The notes under the pieces were generated by a model. The model saw only the letters and a list, made by a program, of their open reading frames with translations, was not told the DNA's origin and made no database searches. A stretch of 30,449 bases of DNA from AC-69 sp044869895 (GTDB lineage: Bacteria > Actinomycetota > UBA4738 > HRBIN12): positions 1-30,449 of the forward strand of contig JBIOXZ010000205.1 of the NCBI GenBank assembly GCA_044869895.1, read 5' to 3'. The position numbers and the translations under genes were made by a program. This document shows positions 1 through 7,832 of the stretch, one piece after another; the first letter of the stretch is position 1; every line of letters begins with the position of its first letter.

Positions 1-1358
1 TGGTACCCGAGGAACTGCGTGGGTCCGGCGGAGGTGGCCACCTCGGTCAACTCGTCCTCCACCTGCTCCTTCTTGGCGGCCCGGCGGGCCCGGTCCCGCT
101 GCGCGGCCATGAGGGACTCGAACCGCTCCTCGTCGATGGACAGGCCCGCGTCCTCGAGCAGCTCCCGGGTGAGCTCCCTGGGGAAGCCGAACGTGTCGTG
201 CAGCTTGAACACGACGTCGCCCGACAGGACTCCGGGACCTTTCGCCTTGTCGATCTCGGCCTCGAGGAGGGCCATGCCCTGGCGAAGGGTTCCGGCGAAG
301 CGCTCTTCCTCCGAAGCCGCCACCTGTTTCACCTGCGATCGGTTCTCCACCAGCTCGGGATAGGCGTCCCCGAACAGCTCCACGGTCCGGTCGGCCAGGT
401 GCTCCATCACCGGTCCCTCGATGCCGAGGCGCCGGGCGTGGCTCACCACCCGCCGGAGCATCCTGCGGAGGACGTAGCCCCGGCCCTGGTTCGAGGGCAG
501 GACACCATCGGCGATCAGGAACGTCGTGGCCCTGCCGTGTTCCGCGATGACCTTGAGTGACACGTCGGTCGATGGGTCCTCCCCGTGCCGCGAGCCCGAC
601 AGCGACTCCGCCACCTCAAGGAGCGGACGCATGAGGTCGGTCTCGAAGATGTTGTCCACGTCCTGCAGGACGGTGGCGACCCGTTCGACGCTCGATCCGG
701 TGTCGATGTTCTTTTCCGGAAGCTCGCCGACGAGTTGGTTCCGATCATCCACCTCGTCCTGCATGAAGACGTGGTTCCAGATCTCGATGAATCGCTCCTC
801 GTCGACGGCAGGCCCGCCCTCAGCGCCGTACTTCGGGCCCCGGTCGACGTAGATCTCCGAGCACGGGCCTGCCGGGCCGGCCGCATGGGTCCACCAGTAG
901 TTGTCCTCCTTCCCCCGTCGGACGATCCGGTCCGCGGGGATCCCGATGTCTTGCCAGATCCCCACGGCCTCGTCGTCGCTCTCGTAGACCGTGACCCAGA
1001 TCCGGTCGGGCTCGATCCCATACACCTCGGTAACCAGCTCGAAGCCCCATCCGCACGACTCCCGCTTGAAGTAGTCCCCGAAGGAGAAGTTCCCGAGCAT
1101 CTCGAACATCGTGAGATGCCGGGCCGTATGCCCCACGTTGTCGATGTCCACGGCCCGGAAGCACTTCTGGACCGACGTGGCGCGCGCGAACGGCGTTGCC
1201 GTATGTCCCAGGAAATACGGGATGAATTGGTTCATCCCGGCGTTCGTGAGCAGCAATCCGGACTCCGGCGGCGGGATCAGCGACGAGGACGGCACGCGGC
1301 GGTGCCCTCGCTCCTCGAAGAAGCGAAGGAAGCGCTCGCGGACCTGCCGGCCCTCCAT
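1..1358 (-). CDS. alaS: alanyl-tRNA synthetase, 5' part (runs off the window)
   Basis: Class II synthetase that charges tRNA-Ala with alanine in the cytoplasm. The first 452 codons are present and the frame is open to the left edge. The usual protein is about 870-890 residues, so the rest of the editing and C-terminal domains lie outside. The N-terminal catalytic region is clear: LLTNAGMNQFIPYFLG near residue 35, then KCFRAVDIDNVGHTARHLTMFEMLGNFSFGDY split across residues 65-100, the AlaRS signature region. GRGYVLRRMLRR follows near residue 345. The ATG at 1358 is 6 bases downstream of the stop of the small membrane-protein gene, and no Shine-Dalgarno is evident, so translation probably depends on coupling. 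The order rarA, DUF948, DUF6167-like, alaS is familiar from actinobacteria. Identification is certain; only the 3' extent is unknown. Confidence 0.97.
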   Translation of the reverse strand, partial: MEGRQVRERFLRFFEERGHRRVPSSSLIPPPESGLLLTNAGMNQFIPYFLGHTATPFARATSVQKCFRAVDIDNVGHTARHLTMFEMLGNFSFGDYFKRESCGWGFELVTEVYGIEPDRIWVTVYESDDEAVGIWQDIGIPADRIVRRGKEDNYWWTHAAGPAGPCSEIYVDRGPKYGAEGGPAVDEERFIEIWNHVFMQDEVDDRNQLVGELPEKNIDTGSSVERVATVLQDVDNIFETDLMRPLLEVAESLSGSRHGEDPSTDVSLKVIAEHGRATTFLIADGVLPSNQGRGYVLRRMLRRVVSHARRLGIEGPVMEHLADRTVELFGDAYPELVENRSQVKQVAASEEERFAGTLRQGMALLEAEIDKAKGPGVLSGDVVFKLHDTFGFPRELTRELLEDAGLSIDEERFESLMAAQRDRARRAAKKEQVEDELTEVATSAGPTQFLGY

Positions 1359-1364
1359 GGCCGG

Positions 1365-1610
1365 CTAGTCTAGCTTTCCGCTCTCGCCGGACCCCCCGCG
1401 AAGCTCCTCCTCTTTCTCCTGCATGGCCCGCCGGCCTTCCTCCATGGACTCGGAGACCCGCCGCGACAGGTCGAGCAGCCCGCCGCGTGCTTCGCGCGCC
1501 AGGGTCGAGGGAGCCACCTTGTCCATCTGCCGGCGGGCGAAGCGCGCGGTCATGATCGCTCCGGCCGCCCCGGCCCCCAGGCCGAGCGCGAGCCAGAAGA
1601 GCCGCTTCAC
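1365..1610 (-). CDS. small membrane protein, DUF6167/YtxH-like
   Basis: An 81-residue protein of unknown function. It begins with a single hydrophobic, Gly/Ala-rich segment (residues 3-21, FWLALGLGAGAAGAIMTAR), followed by a charged, probably helical tail rich in Arg and Glu. Proteins of this layout, often annotated DUF6167, lie between DUF948 and alaS in Streptomyces and relatives; I assign it by position and layout, not by a strong motif. It starts with GTG, and that codon overlaps the stop of the upstream DUF948 gene as GTGA (1607-1610), so the two are translationally coupled. Probably a bitopic inner-membrane protein with a cytoplasmic tail. Its role is not known. Confidence 0.75.
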   Translation of the reverse strand: MKRLFWLALGLGAGAAGAIMTARFARRQMDKVAPSTLAREARGGLLDLSRRVSESMEEGRRAMQEKEEELRGGSGESGKLD

Positions 1611-1990
1611 TTCTTGCCGTCGGCCTTCCCGCTCCGGAACCGCGACGCGGCCTTCGACAGGCCGGCGCCGAGCGCGATGATCCGGACCAGCGGGCCACTC
1701 GCCGCCTGCTCGACGAGCCGCGAGACCTTCTCCACGCGAGCCACGATGCTGCCGGCCGATTCCAGCATGCCGTCGACCCGGTCGAGCTCCCGGTTGGTCT
1801 TCAGCACCGAGTTGCGGACCTCCGAAAGGAGCGGGACCGTCTCCTCACGGATGCCATCGATCAACATCTTCGTACTGGTCAGGACGTTGTACGTGTTGAC
1901 CAGCACCAGGCAGAGGCCGAGGACGAGCAGGGCCCAGAATGCGGCCAGGACGATCAGCGCCACGTCTCCGGCACTCGCGAGGACGGCCAT
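1607..1990 (-). CDS. DUF948 domain-containing membrane protein
   Basis: A 127-residue protein with one N-terminal transmembrane helix (about residues 6-32, IVLAAFWALLVLGLCLVLVN), then a long amphipathic region resembling coiled coil, with the DUF948 pattern of T-x-x-L-I-D-G-I-x-x-E-T-V-P-L-L-x-E-V. This family is related in layout to YtxG-type stress proteins and has no known activity. I chose the ATG at 1990 over an in-frame TTG at 2008, because an AAGGAG Shine-Dalgarno (complement of 1997-2002) stands 6 bases upstream of the ATG. With this start the gene clears the restored end of rarA by 30 bases. Its stop overlaps the GTG of the next gene. Confidence 0.85.
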   Translation of the reverse strand: MAVLASAGDVALIVLAAFWALLVLGLCLVLVNTYNVLTSTKMLIDGIREETVPLLSEVRNSVLKTNRELDRVDGMLESAGSIVARVEKVSRLVEQAASGPLVRIIALGAGLSKAASRFRSGKADGKK

Positions 1991-2020
1991 CGCAGTCTCC
2001 TTCGGCAACAGGTCCGCGCA

Positions 2021-3273
2021 TCATACCGGGGCGTCGGGCCCGGGTTTCCCCTCGGTTTCCTCCCCTTCACCGGACGGCTCGTAGTAGCGCGCCCCCTCGA
2101 ACCGGGCCGGCCGGTAGTCCTGTTCGACCGAATGGCCGGGGAAGTCATGCGGATACTTGTAGCCCTTGCCGTAGCCAGCTTGCGGGCGGTGGGCGTGCCC
2201 GCCTCCCGGAGGTGGAGGGGCACGGGATCGGCCGACGCCGCATCCTCCATGGCCCTGGACAGGGCGGTGATCACGCTGTTGGACTTCGGCGCCCGAGCCA
2301 GGTAGATGGCCGCCTCCGCCAGGTTCAACCGGGCCTCCGGCAGCCCCACGTACTCCACCGCCTGGGCGGCGGCCACGGCGACCTGCAGAGCACGAGGGTC
2401 GGCCAGGCCGATGTCCTCGGAAGCGTGCACCACCATCCGCCTGGCGATGAACCGCGCGTCCTCCCCCGCCTCCAGCATCCGGGCCAGCCAGAACAAGGTG
2501 GCGTCGGGGTCCGAGCCCCGGATGCTCTTGATGAACGCGGAGGTGACGTCGTAGTGCGCATCGCCCTGCCGGTCGTACACGATGGCCTTCTTCTGAACGG
2601 CGTCGGCGGCCCGCTCCCGGGTCACGACGACCTCTCCCGCCTCCCTCGCCGAGAGCACCGCGGCCTCGAGCCCGGTCAGCGCGATCCTGGCGTCGCCGCC
2701 GGCCACCTCCACCAGGTGGTCGAGTGCATCGTCCTCGACCTTGACCGGGATGTTGCCGAGGCCTCGGTCCTCGTCCTCCAGCGCGCGAAGGAGGAGTGCC
2801 CGAACCTCGGGCGGCGACAGCGGCTCCAGGCGGAGCAGGAGGCAGCGCGACAGGAGTGGCGTGACGAGTGAGAAGTACGGGTTCTCGGTGGTCGCGCCGA
2901 TCAGGGTGATCGTCCCCTCCTCCACCGCGGGCAGCAGCACGTCCTGCTGGGCCTTGCTCCACCGGTGGACCTCGTCCACGAACAGGACCGTCCGCAGCAT
3001 CCCGCCCTTCGCCCGCTCCATGACCTTGCGGGCGTCGGCCACCCCAGAAGACACGGCCGAGAGCTGCACCACCTCCGCCCCGACCGCGTCGGCGAGGAGG
3101 TGGGCGAGCGTGGTCTTCCCGCTCCCCGCCGGACCCCACAACACGACCGAGGGAAGGTGCCCGCCCTCGATCAGCTCGCTGAGGGCCGTGCCCGGACCGA
3201 CCAGGTGGGTCTGGCCCACGAACTCCCCGAACGAGCGGGGCCGCATCCTCGTCGCCAAGGGGACCTCGGCCAT
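2021..3273 (-). CDS. rarA: RarA/MgsA-type AAA+ ATPase, with a one-base frameshift near the 3' end
   Basis: Replication-associated recombination protein A, an AAA+ ATPase of the clamp-loader/RuvB clade acting at stalled forks. Walker A GPAGSGKTT is at residues 47-55, Walker B VLFVDEVHR at about 96-104, sensor 1 GATTENP at about 126-132, and the C-terminal tetramerisation region follows. The ATG at 3273 is 2 bases after the stop of the PPOX gene. The frame is intact to ARKL (about residue 366). The conserved RarA ending GYGKGYKYPHDFPG then continues in another frame to a stop at 2021. Adding one G in the GG at 2175-2176 (complement) restores a 417-residue protein. Read as given, the frame instead runs on to 1954 with an unrelated Arg-rich tail that overlaps the DUF948 start. 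This may be a sequencing or assembly error or a true mutation. Confidence 0.9.
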
Positions 3274-3275
3274 CG

Positions 3276-3677
3276 CTACCGCCGCTGCCCGTAGCGAATG
3301 ATCCGCTGGGGCTCGATCCGGTACAGCACCCGGACCTGCCCCTCGACCGGCGTCCACGGCTCACCGTCGTACCGGCGCGACAGCGTGTCGATGTGCGCCT
3401 CCGCCTCCGGCCCGGTCACCCGAACTACCACGGACCCCTGGATCGAGGCCCACTGGTAGAAGTCCTCACCGATGACGGTCACGGCGGCGCGGGGGTCACG
3501 GCGCAGGTTGCGATCCTTCCGCCGGCCCTCAGCCGTGTTGACCAGCACGTGACCGTCCGCCGCATCCACCCATGTCACCGTGGCGTGCGGCGCCCCGTCC
3601 TCGAACAGCGAGACCAACACGCAGTAGTTCCCTCCGGTCAGGAGCGCGAGGTCCCAGTCGGTGAGCGGGGCGGTCAC
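3276..3677 (-). CDS. PPOX-class F420-dependent oxidoreductase-like protein
   Basis: A 133-residue, single-domain split-barrel flavin/deazaflavin-binding protein of the pyridoxamine-phosphate-oxidase-like superfamily. The family hallmark is VNTAEGRRKDRNLRRDPRAAVTV (about residues 47-70), the strand-loop that binds the cofactor phosphate in Rv1155-like proteins; DGAPHATVTWVD and the C-terminal YRIEPQRIIRYG also fit. The substrate cannot be told from sequence, and such proteins bind F420, FMN or heme-like ligands. The GTG at 3677 overlaps the aspS stop as GTGA. The cofactor F420 is typical of actinobacteria, which supports the lineage call. It sits between aspS and rarA, possibly simply as an operon passenger. 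Confidence 0.85.
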   Translation of the reverse strand: MTAPLTDWDLALLTGGNYCVLVSLFEDGAPHATVTWVDAADGHVLVNTAEGRRKDRNLRRDPRAAVTVIGEDFYQWASIQGSVVVRVTGPEAEAHIDTLSRRYDGEPWTPVEGQVRVLYRIEPQRIIRYGQRR

Positions 3678-5467
3678 GCCCCCCCGTCCTTCGTCGTCTC
3701 CGGCCGAGCGATCACCTTGATCCCGAGCTCCCGGAGCGGTCCCTCGGGGACGGGAGCGGGAGCCCCGGTCAATGGGTCCGCCCCCGACTGGGCCTTGGGG
3801 AACGCCGTCACATCTCGGAGGGTGTCCTTCCCCGCCATCAACATGGCCAACCGGTCCAGGCCCATGGCGATCCCCCCATGCGGTGGTACGCCGTACCGGA
3901 ACGCCCGAAGTAGGTGGCCGAACTTCTCCTCGGTCTCCTCCGGCGTGAGGCCGAGCACCTCGAACACCCGACGCTGAGTGTCGGGGTCGTGGATCCGGAT
4001 GCTGCCTCCCCCGAGCTCGAAGCCGTTCAGGACCAGGTCGTAGCCCCGGGCGGTGGCCGTCTCGGGCGACAGGTCGTCCGAGGCCGGTGCGGTGAACGGG
4101 TGATGGACCGACACCCACTTGCGCTCGTCCTCGCTCCACTCGAACAGGGGCGGCTCGACCATCCAGCAGAACCGCCATTCGCCCTCCGGGACGAGTCCCA
4201 GGCGTGCCGCCAGGTGGCGGCGGAGCCCGTCGAGGGCCACGTTCGTCCGGTCGACCCGGTCCGCGACGATCAGCATGAGATCGCCGGGCCCGGCACCCAT
4301 AGCCATCGCGGCGGCACCGGCTTCCTCCGGTGTGACGTGTTTGTCGACCGGCGAGCGGATCGCGTCCGAGTCTTCCATCACCATCCACACCAGCCCGGCG
4401 GCGCCACGCTCCTTCGTCAGCTGCACGAGCTCGTCCAGTTCCCTGCGCGACAGCTGCGATCCCCCCGGCGCGGCGAACCCCTTGACCACCCCTCCCTGGG
4501 ATAGGGCGGCGGCGATGGCCCGGAACCTGGTGCGGGCGAAAGCCTCCCCCAGATCGGCCAGCTCCATCCCGTACCGGAGGTCGGGGCGGTCCGTCCCGTA
4601 GCGGGCCATCATCTCGGCGTACGTGAGCCGCCGGAACGGCACCGGGACGGCGACGCCCTTGATCTGGGCCACGATCCTCGCATACAGCGGCTCGATGACC
4701 CGCAAGACATCCTCCTCGTTCACGAACGACATCTCCATGTCGAGCTGGGTGAACTCGAAGCTGCGATCGGCTCGGGGAGCCTCGTCCCGGAGGCACCGGA
4801 CGATCTGGTAGTAACGATCCTGACCGGCCACCATCAGCAGCTGCTTGAGCTGCTGTGGAGACTGGGGGAGCGCGTAGAAGTTGCCCGGCCACAGCCGGGC
4901 CGGCACCAGGAAGTCACGGGCCCCCTCGGGAGTGCTCCGGGTCAGGAATGGCGTCTCCACCTCGATGAACGCCAAGCCCTCCATGTGGTCGCGGATGATC
5001 CGGCTGATGCCGTGGCGGAGCTGCAGCATCCGGGTCATCTCGGGGCGGCGGAGGTCCAGGTAGCGGTACGTGAGCCGCAGGAGCTCGTCGGCCTCGACGC
5101 GGTCCTCCACCGGGAACGGCGGCGTGTCGGACACGGCGAGGACCTCGACGGTACGAACGGCCACCTCCACCTCGCCGGTCGACAGCCCCGGGTTCACGGT
5201 TCCCTCGGGCCGTCGCCGAACCTCCCCCATCACTCGGATGACCGATTCGGTCTTGAGTTGCTGAGCCACGCGGTGAGCCTCTGGCACCTCCTCCGGGTGA
5301 AACACCAACTGCACCATGCCCTCGCGATCTCGGAGATCCACGAAGGTCAGCCCGCCGTGGTCCCGTTGGCGAGCCACCCATCCGCACACGGCCACCTCGG
5401 ATCCGACGTCGCTTCCCCGGAGCTCCCCGCACGCGTGGGTGCGCATGGAGGTCGCGAGCTCAGACAT
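3674..5467 (-). CDS. aspS: aspartyl-tRNA synthetase, probably non-discriminating
   Basis: Class IIb synthetase of bacterial type, 597 residues, with an N-terminal OB-fold anticodon domain (about 15-120), catalytic core, GAD insertion (about 290-420) and C-terminal core. Motif 2 reads IVRCLRDEAPRADRSFEFTQ and motif 3 GGIAMGLDRLAML. His37 (RDHGG) and Gly89 (RPEGT) match the pair known from non-discriminating AspRS (H31/G83 in Pseudomonas aeruginosa). I therefore infer that it charges both tRNA-Asp and tRNA-Asn, the latter being completed by GatCAB. The ATG at 5467 overlaps the hisS stop by 8 bases, so hisS and aspS are coupled. Identification is certain; the specificity is inferred. Confidence 0.97.
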   Translation of the reverse strand: MSELATSMRTHACGELRGSDVGSEVAVCGWVARQRDHGGLTFVDLRDREGMVQLVFHPEEVPEAHRVAQQLKTESVIRVMGEVRRRPEGTVNPGLSTGEVEVAVRTVEVLAVSDTPPFPVEDRVEADELLRLTYRYLDLRRPEMTRMLQLRHGISRIIRDHMEGLAFIEVETPFLTRSTPEGARDFLVPARLWPGNFYALPQSPQQLKQLLMVAGQDRYYQIVRCLRDEAPRADRSFEFTQLDMEMSFVNEEDVLRVIEPLYARIVAQIKGVAVPVPFRRLTYAEMMARYGTDRPDLRYGMELADLGEAFARTRFRAIAAALSQGGVVKGFAAPGGSQLSRRELDELVQLTKERGAAGLVWMVMEDSDAIRSPVDKHVTPEEAGAAAMAMGAGPGDLMLIVADRVDRTNVALDGLRRHLAARLGLVPEGEWRFCWMVEPPLFEWSEDERKWVSVHHPFTAPASDDLSPETATARGYDLVLNGFELGGGSIRIHDPDTQRRVFEVLGLTPEETEEKFGHLLRAFRYGVPPHGGIAMGLDRLAMLMAGKDTLRDVTAFPKAQSGADPLTGAPAPVPEGPLRELGIKVIARPETTKDGGA

Positions 5468-6719
5468 CGCCGCCCGCCAACCGTTTCACGGCTTCCTCCC
5501 GAGGCACGGTCTCCTCCACACCGTCGGCCAGCCGGCGGATGGTCACCGTCCCGTCGCTCAGCTCTCGCTCGCCGAGGACCGCTGCGTATGCCGCGCCCGA
5601 GCGATCCGCCATCCGGAACTGTGCGTTCAACGGCCGGTCCTCGAACGGAACCTGCGCGGGCACCCCCGCCTGGCGGAACGCCCGAACGAGCTCCCTGCCG
5701 GCGGGGAACGCGTTGGGACCCACGGTCACCACGAAGACCCCGAACCTCGCCGCCAGGTCGCCGACCCCTGCGACGTCCAGCGCGATCAGGATGCGCTCCA
5801 GGCCGAGGGCGAATCCCACCCCCGGCGTCGGGGTCAAGCCCAGCACCTCGGCGAGGCCGTCGTACCGGCCCCCCCCGCCCACGCTGGCCTGGCCCTCGGG
5901 GAGGACCGGGCTCACGTACTCGAACGCGGTGCGGTCGTAGTAGTCGAGCCCGCGAACGAGCGTGTCCACCTGGTGATAGGTCAGGCCCTCATCGTCCAGT
6001 GCGCGCAGGACCCCGTCGTAGTGCTCCCGGCATGGCCCGCAGAGGTTATCTACGATCTTCGGCGCGTCGCGGGCCACCGCGCGGCAGGACTCGTCGTTGC
6101 AGTCGAGTACGCGAAGGGGGTTCTCCCGGAAGCGGTCCCGGTGCTCGTCCCGCAGCCGTTCCCGGTTCGCCTCGAGGTAGGCCAGGAGCCGTTCGCGGTA
6201 CTCGGGACGGCAGACCTCGTCGCCCAGGGAGTTCACCTCGAGCCGAAGGTCTCTGATCCCGGCCACCTGCAGGTACTCGTGGCCGAGGAGGATGGTCTCG
6301 GCGTCGGCGGCTGGGAGCCCGGAACCGACCAGCTCCACGCCGAACTGACGGAACTCGCGCAGCCTTCCCTTCTGTGGGCGACCGTACCGCCACATCGGTT
6401 CCACGTAGTAGCCCTTGAACGGCAGGCTCACCTCCGCGCTCCCACCCAGGACGGCCCGGACGACCGGCGCCGTCCCCTCGGGCCGGAGCGTGAGTTGGCG
6501 GCCGCCCTTGTCCTCGAAGGTGTACATCTCCTTCTGGACGACGTCGCTCGTGGCTCCCGACGTCCTGACGAACAGCTCCGTCGATTCGAACGCGGGCGTC
6601 TCTGCGTAGCGATACCCGTATAGGTTGGCCACGTCGTGCGCCAGGTCATAGAGGCGCCGCATCCGATCGGACTGCGGCGGGAGCAGATCCGTGGTCCCGC
6701 GAGGCGGGGCAGGCTCCAT
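5460..6719 (-). CDS. hisS: histidyl-tRNA synthetase
   Basis: Class II synthetase charging tRNA-His, 419 residues, the usual length. It starts MEPAPPRGTTDLLP, matching the family's 'PRGT.D.LP' opening; this ATG at 6719 is preferred to an upstream in-frame start because it clears the previous gene's stop (6724) by 4 bases. Motif 2 is TLRPEGTAPVVRA (about residues 78-90). The histidine-binding motifs LVRGLDYYDRTAFEY (about 260) and GGGRYDGL (about 283) are intact. The C-terminal 90 residues form the anticodon-binding domain. It lies downstream of dtd and the metallo-hydrolase and overlaps aspS by 8 bases, an arrangement common in actinobacteria. Confidence 0.97.
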   Translation of the reverse strand: MEPAPPRGTTDLLPPQSDRMRRLYDLAHDVANLYGYRYAETPAFESTELFVRTSGATSDVVQKEMYTFEDKGGRQLTLRPEGTAPVVRAVLGGSAEVSLPFKGYYVEPMWRYGRPQKGRLREFRQFGVELVGSGLPAADAETILLGHEYLQVAGIRDLRLEVNSLGDEVCRPEYRERLLAYLEANRERLRDEHRDRFRENPLRVLDCNDESCRAVARDAPKIVDNLCGPCREHYDGVLRALDDEGLTYHQVDTLVRGLDYYDRTAFEYVSPVLPEGQASVGGGGRYDGLAEVLGLTPTPGVGFALGLERILIALDVAGVGDLAARFGVFVVTVGPNAFPAGRELVRAFRQAGVPAQVPFEDRPLNAQFRMADRSGAAYAAVLGERELSDGTVTIRRLADGVEETVPREEAVKRLAGGDV

Positions 6720-6723
6720 CCGC

Positions 6724-7341
6724 CTACAGCTCCGCGAGGAACGGATTCCTCGACCGTTCCCCACCCACGGTGGTCCGAGGCCCGTGGCCCGGGAACACGT
6801 CGAGCGGGTCGGACAGGTCGAGGAATCGTCGCAGGCTCCGCTGCATGTCTCGCGACGAGCTGTTGGGGAAGTCGCTCCGTCCGATGGAACCGGCGAACAC
6901 CAGGTCCCCCGACAGGATCCAGCCGTCGGTGACGAAGCAGGCGCTCCCCGGCGTGTGCCCGGGGGTGTGCATCACCTCGATCCGAAAGCCGGCGAACGTG
7001 AGCACCTCCCCCTCGATCACGGTCCGCACGTCCTTCACCGGCACCGGAGGCACTTCGTGCCCCGCCCCCCAGCCATGGGGGTCAGACAGCGCCGGCGCAT
7101 CCGCCTCGTGGATGTAGAACGGGAGATCGTCCCCGCACAGCTCGGCCGCCGCCCCGATGTGATCGAAGTGGCCGTGGGTGGCCAGAACCGCGTGGGGTCG
7201 TTTCCCCGCCGCGAGCAACAGGGCCCGGATCCGCTCCGGGGAGAAACCCGGATCGACCACGACGGCATCATCGGTGCCATCGGCGCCGATCAGCCAGCAG
7301 TTCGTCTCGAAGGAGTTGTCGGAGAACGCGTCGAGATACAT
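6724..7341 (-). CDS. MBL-fold metallo-hydrolase, glyoxalase II-like
   Basis: A 205-residue metallo-beta-lactamase-fold hydrolase. The metal-binding signature THGHFDHIG (about residues 55-63), a later HTPGHT (about 125) and GD near residue 145 supply the two metal sites; PGHGPRTTVGGERSRNP near the C-terminus is typical of glyoxalase II-like proteins. The Rv2581c homologue of M. tuberculosis lies at the same place next to hisS. The likely reaction is thioester hydrolysis (hydroxyacylglutathione-like), but the physiological substrate is unknown. I take the ATG at 7341. A TTG at 7404 is also in frame but would overlap dtd by 25 bases and adds residues not expected for the family. The start codon is buried in a perfect 16-bp hairpin (7339-7374). 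Confidence 0.9.
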   Translation of the reverse strand: MYLDAFSDNSFETNCWLIGADGTDDAVVVDPGFSPERIRALLLAAGKRPHAVLATHGHFDHIGAAAELCGDDLPFYIHEADAPALSDPHGWGAGHEVPPVPVKDVRTVIEGEVLTFAGFRIEVMHTPGHTPGSACFVTDGWILSGDLVFAGSIGRSDFPNSSSRDMQRSLRRFLDLSDPLDVFPGHGPRTTVGGERSRNPFLAEL

Positions 7342-7374
7342 CGGGCGGCCATCGTATCCGATGGCCGCCCGATG
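7339..7374 (-). promoter_or_regulatory. perfect 16-bp hairpin over the metallo-hydrolase start codon
   Basis: On the minus strand the arms are CATCGGGCGGCCATCG and CGATGGCCGCCCGATG, separated by the 4-base loop GATA. All 16 pairs match and are mostly G-C. The hairpin begins 5 bases after the dtd stop codon (7380-7382). Its last three bases are the ATG of the metallo-hydrolase gene, so the initiation region would be sequestered in the mRNA. No U-tract follows, so a classical intrinsic terminator is unlikely. It may act as a translational brake released by a helicase, a processing or stability element, or a remnant of a palindromic repeat. The structure is seen; its role is inferred. Confidence 0.75.
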
Positions 7375-7379
7375 CCCTT

Positions 7380-7826
7380 CTACAGCGTCGCGCCGTCGAT
7401 CCAAAGGGTGACCGGGCCGTCGTTCACCGATTCGACCTCCATGTGTTCCCGGAACGCGCCGCGTCTCACCGCCGCCCCGGCAGCTTCCAGGGCTCGGGCG
7501 AACGCCTCGATCCGGTCACGGGCGACCTCTGGCGGCGCGGCGCCCGCCCACGATGGCCGGCGCCCCTTGCGCACGTCGCCATACAGGGTGAACTGGGGAA
7601 CCACCAGAACCTCTCCGCCCACATCGGCGAGGGAAAGGTTCATCTTCCCCACGTCGTCCTCGAAGATGCGAAGGTGCACGACCTTCTCCGCCAGGCGGTC
7701 GTATTGGCCGAACGCGTCGTCCCCGCCCACCCCGACCAGAAGGAGAAGGCCCGTCCCCATCTCTGCCACCGTCTCCCCACGTACACGCACTGCGGCTCTC
7801 GACACCCGCTGTACGACGATCCGCAT
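7380..7826 (-). CDS. dtd: D-aminoacyl-tRNA deacylase
   Basis: Proofreading enzyme that removes D-amino acids (and glycine from tRNA-Ala) from mischarged tRNAs. It is 148 residues, the usual length, with the opening MRIVVQRVSRAAV, the PQFTLYGD motif (usually SQFTL; the Pro for Ser is a tolerated variant) near residue 76, and the Gly-cisPro motif NDGPVTL near residue 135 that gives chiral selectivity. It follows relA by 6 bases and precedes the metallo-hydrolase, from which it is separated by the hairpin. In M. tuberculosis this slot holds ppiB instead, so dtd is a local substitution. It fits with the four synthetases in the window as a translation-fidelity gene. Confidence 0.95.
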   Translation of the reverse strand: MRIVVQRVSRAAVRVRGETVAEMGTGLLLLVGVGGDDAFGQYDRLAEKVVHLRIFEDDVGKMNLSLADVGGEVLVVPQFTLYGDVRKGRRPSWAGAAPPEVARDRIEAFARALEAAGAAVRRGAFREHMEVESVNDGPVTLWIDGATL

Positions 7827-7832
7827 CCGAAG

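Noticed and set aside
7342..7404. TTG start at 7404 for the metallo-hydrolase
   Set aside because: It overlaps dtd, lacks a Shine-Dalgarno and adds 21 residues, partly encoded by the palindrome, that the family does not have. It remains a minor alternative.
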